Assembly (NCBI RefSeq): GCF_004684805.1
Contig: NZ_SRID01000018.1
Span: 1 to 40,159 of the forward strand
Direction of reading: 5' to 3'
Length of the DNA stretch: 40,159 nt
Source of the DNA: Streptomyces palmae
GTDB taxonomy: Bacteria; Actinomycetota; Actinomycetes; Streptomycetales; Streptomycetaceae
The position numbers and the translations under genes were made by a program. A model generated the notes under the pieces. It saw only the letters and a list, made by a program, of their open reading frames with translations, was not told the origin of the DNA and did no database searches. Of this stretch, positions 22,220 through 32,026 are shown in pieces. Within the stretch, counting starts at the first letter, position 1. Each line of letters starts with the position of its first letter.

Positions 22220-23158
22220 ATGAGGCTCGTCTTCGCCGGCACCCCCGAGGTCGCCGTACCCGCCCTGGATGCCCTGCTCGCCTCGGACCGGCACGAGGTG
22301 GTGGCCGTGGTGACCCGCCCCGACGCGCCCGCCGGCCGCGGCCGGCGGCTGGTGGCGAGCCCGGTCGCCGAGCGTGCCGAGGAGGCCGGGATCGAGGTGC
22401 TCAAGCCGGCCCGGCCGCGCGACGAGGACTTCCTGGCCCGGCTGCGGGAGATCGCCCCGGACTGCTGCCCGGTGGTCGCCTACGGCGCGCTGCTGCCCAA
22501 GGCCGCCCTGGAGATCCCGGCCCATGGCTGGGTCAACCTGCACTTCTCGCTGCTGCCCGCCTGGCGCGGCGCCGCCCCGGTGCAGCACGCGGTGCTCGCC
22601 GGCGACGAGGTGACCGGCGCCTCCACCTTCCTCATCGAGGAGGGGCTGGACTCCGGCCCGGTCTTCGGGGTGCTCACCGAGGAGGTCCGGCCCACGGACA
22701 CCAGCGGCGACCTGCTGACCCGGCTCGCGTTCGCCGGCGCCGGCCTGCTGGCGGCGACCATGGACGGCATCGAGGACGGCACCCTGCGGGCGGTGCCGCA
22801 GCCGGCCGAGGGCGTCTCCCTGGCCCCGAAGATCAAGGTCGAGGACGCGGAGATCGACTGGCAGGCGCCCGCCCTCCGGGTGGACCGCGTGGTGCGCGGC
22901 TGCGCCCCGGCCCCCGGCGCCTGGACGGTCTTCCGCGGCGAGCGGCTCAAGGTCATGGAGGTGGCCCCGGCGGTGGACCGCACCGAGCTGGCCCCGGGCG
23001 AGCTGGCGGCCGCCAAGAACTCCGTCCACGCGGGCACCGGCAGCCACGCCGTGGAGCTGCGCTGGGTGCAGCCGCAGGGCAAGAAGCCGATGCGGGCGGC
23101 GGACTGGGCGCGCGGGGTGCGCATCGGCGAGCGGGAGACCCTGGGCCGCCAGGTCTGA
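22220..23158 (+). CDS. fmt: Methionyl-tRNA formyltransferase
   Basis: Encodes 312 aa. It formylates initiator Met-tRNA using 10-formyl-THF. The catalytic residues align with E. coli numbering: N106 and H108 in VNLHFS, and D144 in EGLDSGP. The signature [13 protein letters not shown] follows N106. The C-terminal OB-like tRNA-binding domain (~205-312) has [12 protein letters not shown]. The ATG start begins [14 protein letters not shown], the family start. rsmB follows, as in most bacteria. Confidence 0.97.
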   Translation: MRLVFAGTPEVAVPALDALLASDRHEVVAVVTRPDAPAGRGRRLVASPVAERAEEAGIEVLKPARPRDEDFLARLREIAPDCCPVVAYGALLPKAALEIPAHGWVNLHFSLLPAWRGAAPVQHAVLAGDEVTGASTFLIEEGLDSGPVFGVLTEEVRPTDTSGDLLTRLAFAGAGLLAATMDGIEDGTLRAVPQPAEGVSLAPKIKVEDAEIDWQAPALRVDRVVRGCAPAPGAWTVFRGERLKVMEVAPAVDRTELAPGELAAAKNSVHAGTGSHAVELRWVQPQGKKPMRAADWARGVRIGERETLGRQV

Positions 23159-23233
23159 ACGCGGCGCCGGACCGGCTCGGGGGCGACGTAGGCTTGGCCG
23201 GTATCTTCCCCTTGGAGCCCGGAGCACCTTTCT

Positions 23234-24667
23234 GTGAGTGAGCAGCCGCGTCGCCGTCCCAGCAAGCCGTACCGGAGGCCGAAGAAGGACCCGGTGCGGA
23301 TCCTCGCCTTCGAGGCGCTGCGCGCCGTGGACGAGCGGGACGCCTACGCCAACCTGGTGCTGCCGCCGCTGCTGCGCCAGGCCAGGGAGCAGGGCGACTT
23401 CGACAGCCGGGACGCCGCGCTCGCCACCGAGCTGGTCTACGGCACGCTGCGCCGCCAGGGCACCTACGACGCGATCATCGCGGCCTGCGTGGACCGCCCG
23501 CTGCGCGAGGTCGACCCGCCGGTGCTGGACGTCCTGAGCCTGGGCGCGCACCAGCTGCTGGGCACCCGGATCCCCACCCACGCCGCGGTGAGCGCCAGCG
23601 TGGAGCTGGCCCGGGTGGTGCTGGGCGACGGCCGGGCCAAGTTCGTCAACGCGGTGCTCCGCAAGATCGCCGGCGATGACCTGGACGGCTGGCTGGAGCG
23701 GGTGGCCCCGCCGTACGAGGAGGACGCCGAGGATCACCTCGCGGTGGTGCACTCGCACCCGCGGTGGATCGTCTCCGCGCTCTGGGACGCGCTCGGCGGC
23801 GGCCGGGCCGGCATCGAGGACCTGCTGGAGGCCGACAACGAGCGGCCCGAGGTGACGCTGGTGGCGCGCCCCGGCCGGGCCACCCCCGAGGAGCTGCTGG
23901 ACCTGCTGGGCGAGGACCGCGGCCTGCCCGGCCGCTGGTCCCCGTACGCGGTGCGGCTCGCCGAGGGCGGTGAGCCCGGGGCGCTGGCACCGGTCGGCGA
24001 GGGCCGGGCCGGCGTCCAGGACGAGGGCAGCCAGCTGGTGGCCATCGCCCTGGCGAACGCCCCGCTGGACGGCCCGGACGCCCGCTGGCTGGACGGGTGC
24101 GCGGGACCGGGCGGCAAGGCCGCGCTGCTGGCCGCGCTGGCCGCACGGCGCGGGGCGGCGCTGGTGGCCTCGGAGAAGCAGCCGCACCGGGCCCGGCTGG
24201 TGGCCCAGGCGCTGGCCGGCAACCCCGGCCCGTACCAGGTGATCGCCGCGGACGGCACCCGGCCGGCCTGGCGGCCGGGCACCTTCGACCGGGTGCTGGT
24301 GGACGTGCCGTGCAGCGGCCTGGGCGCGCTCCGCCGCCGCCCCGAGGCCCGCTGGCGCCGGCGCCCGGAGGACCTGGAGGGCTTCGCGCCGCTCCAGCGC
24401 GGGCTGCTGCGCGAGGCGCTGAGCGCGGTGCGGGTCGGCGGTGTGGTCGGCTACGCGACCTGCTCCCCGCACCTGGCCGAGACCCGGGCCGTGGTGGACG
24501 ACGTGCTCAAGGGGCGGGGCGGCGCGCCGGTCGCCGCCGAGTGGATCGACGCCCGCCCGCTGCTGCCCGGGGTGCCCGCGCTGGGCGAGGGCCCCGATGT
24601 GCAGCTGTGGCCGCATCTGCACGGCACCGACGCGATGTACCTGGCACTGCTGCGCCGCACCGCCTGA
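23234..24667 (+). CDS. rsmB: 16S rRNA (cytosine-967-C5)-methyltransferase RsmB
   Basis: Encodes 477 aa. The N-terminal NusB-like RNA-binding domain (~15-150) includes RILAFEALRAVDERDAYANL. The Rossmann SAM domain (~230-477) has DGCAGPGGKAALLAAL. It has the two cysteines of RNA m5C enzymes: Cys360 in VDVPCSGLGAL and the catalytic Cys410 in TCSPHLAET. The GTG start has GGAG upstream. It forms a translation-related pair with fmt (75-bp gap). Confidence 0.94.
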   Translation: MSEQPRRRPSKPYRRPKKDPVRILAFEALRAVDERDAYANLVLPPLLRQAREQGDFDSRDAALATELVYGTLRRQGTYDAIIAACVDRPLREVDPPVLDVLSLGAHQLLGTRIPTHAAVSASVELARVVLGDGRAKFVNAVLRKIAGDDLDGWLERVAPPYEEDAEDHLAVVHSHPRWIVSALWDALGGGRAGIEDLLEADNERPEVTLVARPGRATPEELLDLLGEDRGLPGRWSPYAVRLAEGGEPGALAPVGEGRAGVQDEGSQLVAIALANAPLDGPDARWLDGCAGPGGKAALLAALAARRGAALVASEKQPHRARLVAQALAGNPGPYQVIAADGTRPAWRPGTFDRVLVDVPCSGLGALRRRPEARWRRRPEDLEGFAPLQRGLLREALSAVRVGGVVGYATCSPHLAETRAVVDDVLKGRGGAPVAAEWIDARPLLPGVPALGEGPDVQLWPHLHGTDAMYLALLRRTA

Positions 24668-24716
24668 CCGCCCCGGTCCGCGCTGGGCGGCCCCTCGGCG
24701 GGGTGGGCGGTGCTGC

Positions 24717-24837
24717 GGGTGCGGTGCGGTGTGGGGGGTGTCCCGGGGAACCCCGGTCCTCTGCCGGCCGCGCCCGGTGAGGTGCGGTACTCCGCCGCCC
24801 GCGCCGGCCGGCTTCCCGGCGGGTGCGGTGCGGTGTG
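24717..24837. repeat. 17-bp direct repeat A, rsmB-rpe gap
   Basis: GGGTGCGGTGCGGTGTG occurs at 24717-24733 and 24821-24837 (104-bp offset). Each is followed at about 16-20 bp by a GC hairpin-like motif (CCCGGGGAACCCCGG; CCCCGGGAGATCGGGG), so a unit of about 100 bp appears duplicated and partly diverged. Confidence 0.65.
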
Positions 24838-24977
24838 CGGTCGCCCCGGGAGATCGGGGCCCTGCCGCGTCCGCGCGGGTTGGCCCTCAGCGGGGCGCCG
24901 CGGGCGGGGGCCGTGCCGAATGGGGTCGCGCCGGCGGGCCCGGGACCCCGGCCGGGCTCGGTGAGGTGCGGTACTCC
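24775..24977. repeat. 19-bp direct repeat B, rsmB-rpe gap
   Basis: CGGTGAGGTGCGGTACTCC occurs at 24775-24793 and 24959-24977 (184-bp offset). The repeats stand in the order A-B-A-B. The second copy ends 41 bp before the rpe ATG. Confidence 0.7.
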
Positions 24978-25018
24978 CGCCGCCCCGCGCGGCGGACGGC
25001 CGTGGCAGGCTTGGCGCC

Positions 25019-25699
25019 ATGGCCGTACAGATCAGCCCCAGTATCCTCGCCGCGGACTTCTCCCGTCTGGCGGAGGAGGCAGCAGCCGTCAGCGGAGCCG
25101 ACTGGCTGCACGTCGATGTGATGGACAACCACTTCGTCCCGAACCTCACGCTCGGGGTGCCCGTCGTCGAGTCGCTGAGCCGGGCCACCGACACCCCGCT
25201 CGACCTGCACCTGATGATCGAGGACCCGGACCGCTGGGCTCCGCGGTACGTCGAGGCGGGGGCCGCTTCGGTCACCTTCCACGCGGAGGCCGCCGGCGCC
25301 CCGGTACGGCTGGCGCGGGAGATCCGGGCCCAGGGGGCGCGCGCCGCGATGGCGCTCAAGCCCGCCACGCCCATCGAGCCGTACGAGGACCTGCTGCCGG
25401 AACTCGACATGCTGCTGGTGATGACCGTGGAGCCGGGATTCGGCGGTCAGGCCTTTCTCGACATCATGCTGCCGAAGATCCGCCGGACCCGGGAGCTGAT
25501 CGCCAAGCACGGCCTGGAGATGTGGCTCCAAGTGGACGGAGGGGTTTCGGCGGACACCATCGAGCGGTGTGCTGAGGCCGGTGCCGATGTCTTCGTCGCC
25601 GGATCCGCGGTGTACGGGGCACAGGACCCCGCCGAGGCGGTGCGCCGACTGCGCGCGCAGGCCCAGCAGGCGTCCGCGGCCTGGGCATGCGGACATTGA
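25019..25699 (+). CDS. rpe: Ribulose-phosphate 3-epimerase
   Basis: Encodes 226 aa, a TIM barrel that interconverts ribulose-5-P and xylulose-5-P in the pentose phosphate pathway. Metal and catalytic motifs are [44 protein letters not shown] and LQVDGGV. Length and motifs are normal. The gene starts at an ATG with no Shine-Dalgarno; a -10-like hexamer ends 7 nt before it. Confidence 0.97.
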   Translation: MAVQISPSILAADFSRLAEEAAAVSGADWLHVDVMDNHFVPNLTLGVPVVESLSRATDTPLDLHLMIEDPDRWAPRYVEAGAASVTFHAEAAGAPVRLAREIRAQGARAAMALKPATPIEPYEDLLPELDMLLVMTVEPGFGGQAFLDIMLPKIRRTRELIAKHGLEMWLQVDGGVSADTIERCAEAGADVFVAGSAVYGAQDPAEAVRRLRAQAQQASAAWACGH

Positions 25700-25799
25700 G
25701 CCACAGGTCGGTGAACGGACGGCACTGAAGGGCGATCCGGCGCCGCCGTATCTGACAGGATGACGGTGAGCCAAGAACGCAGACAGTGAGGAGACCGCG

Positions 25800-26819
25800 G
25801 TGTCGACGGGCGGCCGTTCAGCCACGCGGATGGGACCCGCCGAACTGGTGCAGGCGGCTGCCATGGCGCGCCGCTTCTACCTTGAGGGCAAGTCCAAGAT
25901 CCAGATCGCCGAGGAGTTCGGCGTCAGCCGGTTCAAGGTCGCGCGGGTGCTGGAGACGGCGCTCGAGCGCGATCTGGTGCGCATCGAGATCCGCGTGCCG
26001 GCCGAGCTGGACGCCGAACGCTCGGACGCGCTGCGCGCGCGGTACGGACTGCGGCACGCGGTGGTCGTGGAGTCCCCGGCCGACGCCCAGGAGGACGGCC
26101 CGGACCCCGACAACCTCGGAGAGGTGGCCGCCGACCTCCTCGGTGAGCTGGTCACCGAGGGCGATGTGCTCGGGCTGGCCTGGGGCCGCTCCACCATCCA
26201 CATGGCGGCGGCCCTGCACCGGCTGCCGCCGTGCACCGTGGTCCAGCTGACCGGCGTGTACGACGCGGGCACCGCCGAGCGCGGCTCGGTCGAGGCGGTG
26301 CGGCGGGCCGCCGCGGTCTCCGGCGGCGAGGCGCACCCGATCTACGCGCCGATGCTGCTGCCCGATCCGGCCACCGCCGCCGCGCTGCGCGGTCAGACCG
26401 GCATCGCCCGGGCCTTCGAGTACTTCGACAAGGTCACCGTGGCCGCGGTGTCCATCGGATCCTGGGAGGCCGGGATCTCCACGGTGTACGACATGCTCAG
26501 CGACGAGGAGCGCGCCCACTACGCCTCGCTGGGGGCCGCCGCCGAGATGTCCGCGCACCTCTTCGACGCCGAGGGCCGCCGGATCGGCCGCGACCTGGGC
26601 GAGCGGTGCATCACGGTGGAGGCGGACCGGCTGCGCCGCATCCCCGAGGTGGTCGCCATCGCCGGTGGCCGGCGCAAGGCCGCGGCGATCGGCGCGGTGC
26701 TCCGCTCCGGCCTGGTCACCAGCCTGGTCACGGACACCGCCGCGGCGGACTTCCTGCTGCGGGAGACCGGACCCGGTCCCCGCCCGGCACTGGACCGCGC
26801 GGACCCCGACGGGGCGTAG
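25800..26819 (+). CDS. SorC/DeoR-type sugar-binding transcriptional regulator
   Basis: Encodes 339 aa. An N-terminal HTH (~18-60, SKIQIAEEFGVSRFKVARVL) precedes a sugar-phosphate-binding domain of the SorC type (~65-330), with LGLAWGRSTIHMAAAL and the later VVAIAGGRRKAAAIGAVLR, a typical ligand-site and oligomer segment. Such proteins respond to phosphorylated sugars. Its place after rpe suggests a pentose phosphate ligand, but this is inference. GAGGAG lies upstream of the GTG. A short 184-bp gap leads to guaB1. Confidence 0.9.
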   Translation: MSTGGRSATRMGPAELVQAAAMARRFYLEGKSKIQIAEEFGVSRFKVARVLETALERDLVRIEIRVPAELDAERSDALRARYGLRHAVVVESPADAQEDGPDPDNLGEVAADLLGELVTEGDVLGLAWGRSTIHMAAALHRLPPCTVVQLTGVYDAGTAERGSVEAVRRAAAVSGGEAHPIYAPMLLPDPATAAALRGQTGIARAFEYFDKVTVAAVSIGSWEAGISTVYDMLSDEERAHYASLGAAAEMSAHLFDAEGRRIGRDLGERCITVEADRLRRIPEVVAIAGGRRKAAAIGAVLRSGLVTSLVTDTAAADFLLRETGPGPRPALDRADPDGA

Positions 26820-26958
26820 GGGGTTTGGGAGAAGACACAGGCGGTGGCACCGGTGTTCGGACGAACGCCCGGAAAGTACGGCGAGGGGGCCGAATCGGGC
26901 GGCGCATGGTGGAAGATGGGTCCAGGAGCCACAGTCGGACCAGGTGGTTCTGAGCTGA

Positions 26959-28443
<1,485 letters not shown>

Positions 28444-28526
28444 ACCCGCCGCGGGGCCGCCGCCCCGCACACCGGCCCGGCGCGGGCCCGCTCCCGTGCC
28501 GCGGCCCGGCCCGCCCCTCGCACAGC

Positions 28527-28570
28527 CCGGTGGCCCCGGATCCGTCGACGTACGGATCCGGGGCCACCGG
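28527..28570. terminator. Bidirectional terminator between guaB1 and the DUF2637 gene
   Basis: A perfect 19-bp stem (28527-28545 with 28552-28570) with the 6-nt loop CGACGT lies between two convergent genes. Confidence 0.88.
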
Positions 28571-28595
28571 CGTTCCCAGGGGGTCTGGAGCGGGC

Positions 28596-29315
28596 TCAGC
28601 CGCGCTGCTGCGGGCTGCGCGGTCGCGGCAGCGCGTGCCGCGGCGGCCGGGTGAGGGTGAGCTGCCGCACCAGCTGGTGGAAGGAGACCAGGGCCGCCAG
28701 CGGTGGCAGCGCGGCCACCGCCACCCCGGGCAGCGTCTTGGGCGCGTGGGCGACGCACAGCAGCACCGCGATGCCCGAGAACAGCACCACCACCGCCCAG
28801 GAGTGGCCGGCGCCGCGGTGGTGCAGGGCGGCGCGCAGCACGGACAGCGAGGCGACCAGCCACGGTCCGTAGACCAGCAGCGGCCACCAGCCGGCGAGCG
28901 AGGCGGTGGTGGTCGGGGTGGCCAGGAAGCGCAGCGGTCCGTAGGAGATCATTCCGCCGAGCACGCTCAGCATGGCCACGATGAGCGCGGTGAAGGCCGC
29001 GAAGACCAGCGACAGCAGCTCGAACCAGGGCATGGTCGGCAGGCGGAAGCGGACCCGGCGGCGCCGGCCGCGGCCCCGGGTGGAGGCGTGGTGCGTACGG
29101 ATCGGCTCGGCTTGGCGAACCGGTTCCTCGACCGAGCTCTGCAGCAGCCGGGCCAGGTCGTCCTCCAGGTCCCAGCGGCCCTCCAGGGTCTCCGGGTCCG
29201 GCAGGGGATGCAGGTCGTAGTCGGTGGTGAAGCCCAGCCGGTCGTCGGGCACGCCGGTATGGCCCATGGAATAGGGAGGCCCGAAGCCGCCCTCGCTCTG
29301 AGGGGGATAGGTCAT
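28596..29315 (-). CDS. DUF2637 multi-pass membrane protein
   Basis: Encodes 239 aa. The first ~75 residues are soluble and Pro/acidic-rich. A strongly basic patch (RGRGRRRRVRFR, ~80-91) leads into four hydrophobic helices at about residues 97-118, 135-152, 170-188 and 193-212. The helix pattern and motifs such as VAMLSVLGGMISYGPLR match the DUF2637 family, which is related to Streptomyces plasmid-spread (SpdB-like) proteins. Its function is unknown. The gene is divergent from the amino-acid permease, and no strong Shine-Dalgarno is seen at its ATG. Confidence 0.83.
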   Translation of the reverse strand: MTYPPQSEGGFGPPYSMGHTGVPDDRLGFTTDYDLHPLPDPETLEGRWDLEDDLARLLQSSVEEPVRQAEPIRTHHASTRGRGRRRRVRFRLPTMPWFELLSLVFAAFTALIVAMLSVLGGMISYGPLRFLATPTTTASLAGWWPLLVYGPWLVASLSVLRAALHHRGAGHSWAVVVLFSGIAVLLCVAHAPKTLPGVAVAALPPLAALVSFHQLVRQLTLTRPPRHALPRPRSPQQRG

Positions 29316-29741
29316 GTTATGCGCCTGGTTCCGTCGTGGTGCGGCGCATGCCGGCGCCGGGGTCGATGGGGCGGTGGGGTGCGGTCCGCAGGCTGCCTTC
29401 TCTCGTCCTGTCTCTCGTCGTCACGTCCACACCAACGACGGCCGAAAAGATGGCGTATCGCTGCATTCGGGTGAACTCGTGCCGCATCGCATCGATGGGG
29501 GGCTTGCAAGGATTCGCCGTGCGCGGCCCGTGTGCGCAACGTTCGTATGGCTATGCGCAATAATGTTTATTACGAGCGCGGCACCCACCCCGTGGGTCGA
29601 GCGCTGTACGTGTGAGTGACGGAGGCCGTCAGCTCGGCGGTCTCCCTTCAGCGTGGCCCTGCCACGCCCGGTGTGCTCGTCGTGCTTCGCCGCCGTGGAA
29701 AGACAAGCCCGAGCGGCTGCACCACGAAGGAGCCACCCCCC
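29316..29741. promoter_or_regulatory. Divergent promoter region, DUF2637 gene and permease
   Basis: This 426-bp gap is clearly less GC-rich than its surroundings between about 29430 and 29575. It contains a TGCGCAA pair at 29533-29539 and 29554-29560 (21-bp period) and an AT-rich palindrome at 29556-29574. The permease frame extends upstream to 29616, but its real start is the ATG at 29742. I see no separate gene here. Confidence 0.5.
29556..29574. promoter_or_regulatory. AT-rich palindrome before the permease (Lrp operator candidate)
   Basis: CGCAATAATGTTTATTACG is a 19-bp inverted repeat with one mismatched pair and a TGT centre. AT-rich palindromes of this size suit Lrp/AsnC proteins, and one such regulator is encoded right after the permease. 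Confidence 0.45.
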
Positions 29742-31220
29742 ATGCCGGACCATGGCGCGCCCACGCCCGTCCTCGACTCGCGCACCTCGCGGCGCCAGGG
29801 GCTGCGCGCCGGGCTGACCCGGCGCAAGCCCGTGGAGCGGCTGATCGCCGAGGGCGGCCGGGGCACCGGCGGCACCCTGAAGCGGTCGCTGGGCATGTGG
29901 CAGCTCACCATGATCAGCATCGGGGCCACCCTGGGCACCGGAATCTTCGTGGTGCTGGGCGAGTCGGTGCCCGACGCCGGGCCCGCGGTGGTGGTGTCCT
30001 TCGTCCTGGCCGGCGTGACCGCGCTGTTCTCCGCCCTGTCCTACGCCGAGCTGGCCGGCACCATCCCGGTCTCCGGGTCCTCCTACTCGTACACCTACGC
30101 CACCATGGGCGAGCTGGTCGCCTGGGTCTGCGGCTGGTGCCTGATCCTGGAGTACGGCGTCTCGGTGGCCGCCGTGGCGGTCGGCTGGGGCCAGTACCTC
30201 AACGAGCTGCTGGACGGCACCATCGGCGTCACCATCCCCCAGGCGCTGGCCGCGCCGCCCGGCGACGGCGGCACCTTCAACCTGCCGGCCCTGCTGGTGG
30301 TGCTGCTGGCCATGGGCTTCCTGCTGGGCGGCGCCAAGGAGAGCGCCCGGGTCAACACCGTCATGGTGGTCGTGAAGATCGCGGCGCTGCTGCTGTTCTG
30401 CGGCGTCGCCTACACCGGCATCCGGGCCGGCAACTACGCGCCGTTCATGCCGATGGGCATGGCCGGGGTCAGCGCCGCCGGCGCCACGCTGTTCTTCTCC
30501 TACATCGGCTTCGACGCCGCCTCCACGGCCGGCGAGGAGGCCAAGAACCCGCAGCGCGACCTGCCGCGCGCCATCATGCTCTCGCTGGTCATCGTCACCG
30601 CGCTGTACTGCCTGGTCGCCGCCGTGGCGGTGGGCGCCCTGCCGTGGCAGCAGTTCAGCGGCTCCCAGGCCGCGCTGGCCGGCATCATGAAGGACGTCAC
30701 CGGGCAGAGCTTCTGGGCGGTGCTGCTGGCCGCCGGCGCGGTGATCGCCATCGCCTCGGTGGTGCTGACCGTGCTCTACGGGCAGACCCGGATACTCTTC
30801 GCGATGTCCCGGGACGGGCTGATGCCCAAGGTCTTCTCCACCGTGCACCCGCGCACCGGCACCCCGCGCGCCAACACCGTGATCGTCTCGCTGTTCTGCG
30901 GCGGGCTGGCCGCGGCCGTTCCGCTGGGGCAGCTCGCGGACGCCACCAGCATCGGCACCCTGTTCGCCTTCGCGCTGGTCAACATCGCGGTGATCGTGCT
31001 GCGCCGCACCCGGCCGGAGATGCCGCGCACCTTCCGGGTGCCGCTGTCCCCGCTCTTCCCGGCCATCGGCTTCGTCATGTGCGTCTGGATGATGAAGAGC
31101 CTGGACACCGTCACCTGGGTGGTCTTCGGAGGCTGGATGGCCGTGGGCCTGGTGGTCTACTTCACCTACGGCATCCGGCGCTCCCAGCTGGCCCAGCCGA
31201 CCGGCGCGGCGGCCGAGTAG
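29742..31220 (+). CDS. APC-superfamily amino-acid permease (cationic amino-acid transporter type)
   Basis: Encodes 492 aa. The ATG at 29742 has AAGGAG 9 nt upstream, so I prefer it to a frame 42 codons longer. A cytoplasmic N-terminus is followed by about twelve hydrophobic helices. The APC substrate-site motif is MISIGATLGTGIFVVLGE in helix 1, and the helix-6 motif is FFSYIGFDAASTAGEEAKNP. These features match the YfnA/CAT branch, which imports basic or branched amino acids with protons. With davB, davA and an Lrp gene downstream, lysine is a reasonable but unproven substrate. Confidence 0.9.
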   Translation: MPDHGAPTPVLDSRTSRRQGLRAGLTRRKPVERLIAEGGRGTGGTLKRSLGMWQLTMISIGATLGTGIFVVLGESVPDAGPAVVVSFVLAGVTALFSALSYAELAGTIPVSGSSYSYTYATMGELVAWVCGWCLILEYGVSVAAVAVGWGQYLNELLDGTIGVTIPQALAAPPGDGGTFNLPALLVVLLAMGFLLGGAKESARVNTVMVVVKIAALLLFCGVAYTGIRAGNYAPFMPMGMAGVSAAGATLFFSYIGFDAASTAGEEAKNPQRDLPRAIMLSLVIVTALYCLVAAVAVGALPWQQFSGSQAALAGIMKDVTGQSFWAVLLAAGAVIAIASVVLTVLYGQTRILFAMSRDGLMPKVFSTVHPRTGTPRANTVIVSLFCGGLAAAVPLGQLADATSIGTLFAFALVNIAVIVLRRTRPEMPRTFRVPLSPLFPAIGFVMCVWMMKSLDTVTWVVFGGWMAVGLVVYFTYGIRRSQLAQPTGAAAE

Positions 31221-31238
31221 CGCCGCCCCACCGCGGGC

Positions 31239-31257
31239 GCGCCGGCGGGCCCGGCGC
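31239..31257 (+). terminator. Weak terminator hairpin after the permease
   Basis: A 7-bp GC stem (31239-31245 with 31251-31257) with a 5-nt loop, 18 nt after the permease stop. The remaining gap up to the Lrp gene shows no gene. Confidence 0.35.
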
Positions 31258-31478
31258 CGATGACGGGGTGTCGACCGCGCGCCGTCAGCCGGCCGGCCGG
31301 GACCGCCCGCGGCCGGTCGCGCGGTCACCGAGCCCCCGGCGCCGCTCCTCGGGCGTGTGTTCGGGAGCCGTCGGGCGGTGTGGTCTACTCGTCTACGGCA
31401 CGTGTCACCCCCGCCGACCGGCCACCACGTACCCCGCCCCGCCGGGCACCCGGACAGCAGAGAAGTGATCCACCCGCA

Positions 31479-31934
31479 GTGCGACTGAACGAACTCGATG
31501 AACGCATCGTCCATGCCCTCGCCGAGGACGCGCGGCGCAGCTACGCCGACATAGGCGGCGAGGTCGGGCTGTCGGCGCCCGCGGTGAAGCGGCGGGTGGA
31601 CCGGCTGCGCGCGGAAGGTGCCATCACCGGCTTCACGGTCCGGGTCGACCCCGCCTCCCTGGGCTGGGAGACCGAGGGCTTCGTGGAGCTCTACTGCCGC
31701 CACAACACCTCGCCCGAGGACATCCGGCGCGGACTGGCCCCCTACCCCGAGGTGGCCTCCGCCTCCACGGTGACCGGTGACGCGGACGCCCTGGTGCAGG
31801 TGTACGCCTCGGACATGCGGCATTTCGAGCGGGTGCTGGAGCGGATCGCGGGCGAGCCCTTCGTGGAGCGCACCAAGTCGGTGCTGGTCCTCTCACCGCT
31901 GCTGCGCCGCTTCTCCTCGGGCGCGCCGGCGTAG
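31479..31934 (+). CDS. Lrp/AsnC-family transcriptional regulator
   Basis: Encodes 151 aa from the GTG at 31479 (start RLNELDERIVHALAEDARRS), a typical Lrp/AsnC length; the longer frame from 31260 is rejected. The winged HTH covers residues ~3-60 (SYADIGGEVGLSAPAVKRRV). The C-terminal RAM/AsnC ligand-binding domain is ~65-145 and contains VTGDADALVQVYASDMRHFE, whose GDxD turn lines the effector site. These regulators sense amino acids. Its position after the permease and before davAB suggests it controls lysine uptake or breakdown, but no operator is proven. Confidence 0.9.
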   Translation: MRLNELDERIVHALAEDARRSYADIGGEVGLSAPAVKRRVDRLRAEGAITGFTVRVDPASLGWETEGFVELYCRHNTSPEDIRRGLAPYPEVASASTVTGDADALVQVYASDMRHFERVLERIAGEPFVERTKSVLVLSPLLRRFSSGAPA

Positions 31935-31965
31935 CGGCCGGCTGGGGACACGTCGCCGTTCCCTC

Positions 31966-31990
31966 GTTTTGTTGCCGGGGTGCCGGTAAC
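31966..31990 (+). promoter_or_regulatory. Candidate stress-sigma (SigB-like) promoter
   Basis: GTTT (31966-31969), a 15-nt spacer and GGTAAC (31985-31990) resemble the Streptomyces SigB-type pattern GTTT/GGGTAC. It precedes a PRC-barrel/DUF2382 gene, a class often linked to stress. Confidence 0.4.
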
Positions 31991-32026
31991 CCGATCGGTG
32001 GATCTCAGCGATCGAAGGAGGGCGAA

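Larger units (their letters stand above)
24668..25018 (+). other. Repeat-rich gap between rsmB and rpe
   Basis: This 351-bp stretch of extreme GC content has no credible gene. It holds two interleaved repeat pairs (listed separately). At its end a -10-like CAGGCT (25006-25011) stands 7 nt before the rpe ATG, again the spacing of a leaderless transcript. Confidence 0.45.

Noticed and set aside
29616..29741. Longer N-terminus for the permease
   Set aside because: The extension is not permease-like, and AAGGAG stands at the right distance from the ATG at 29742.
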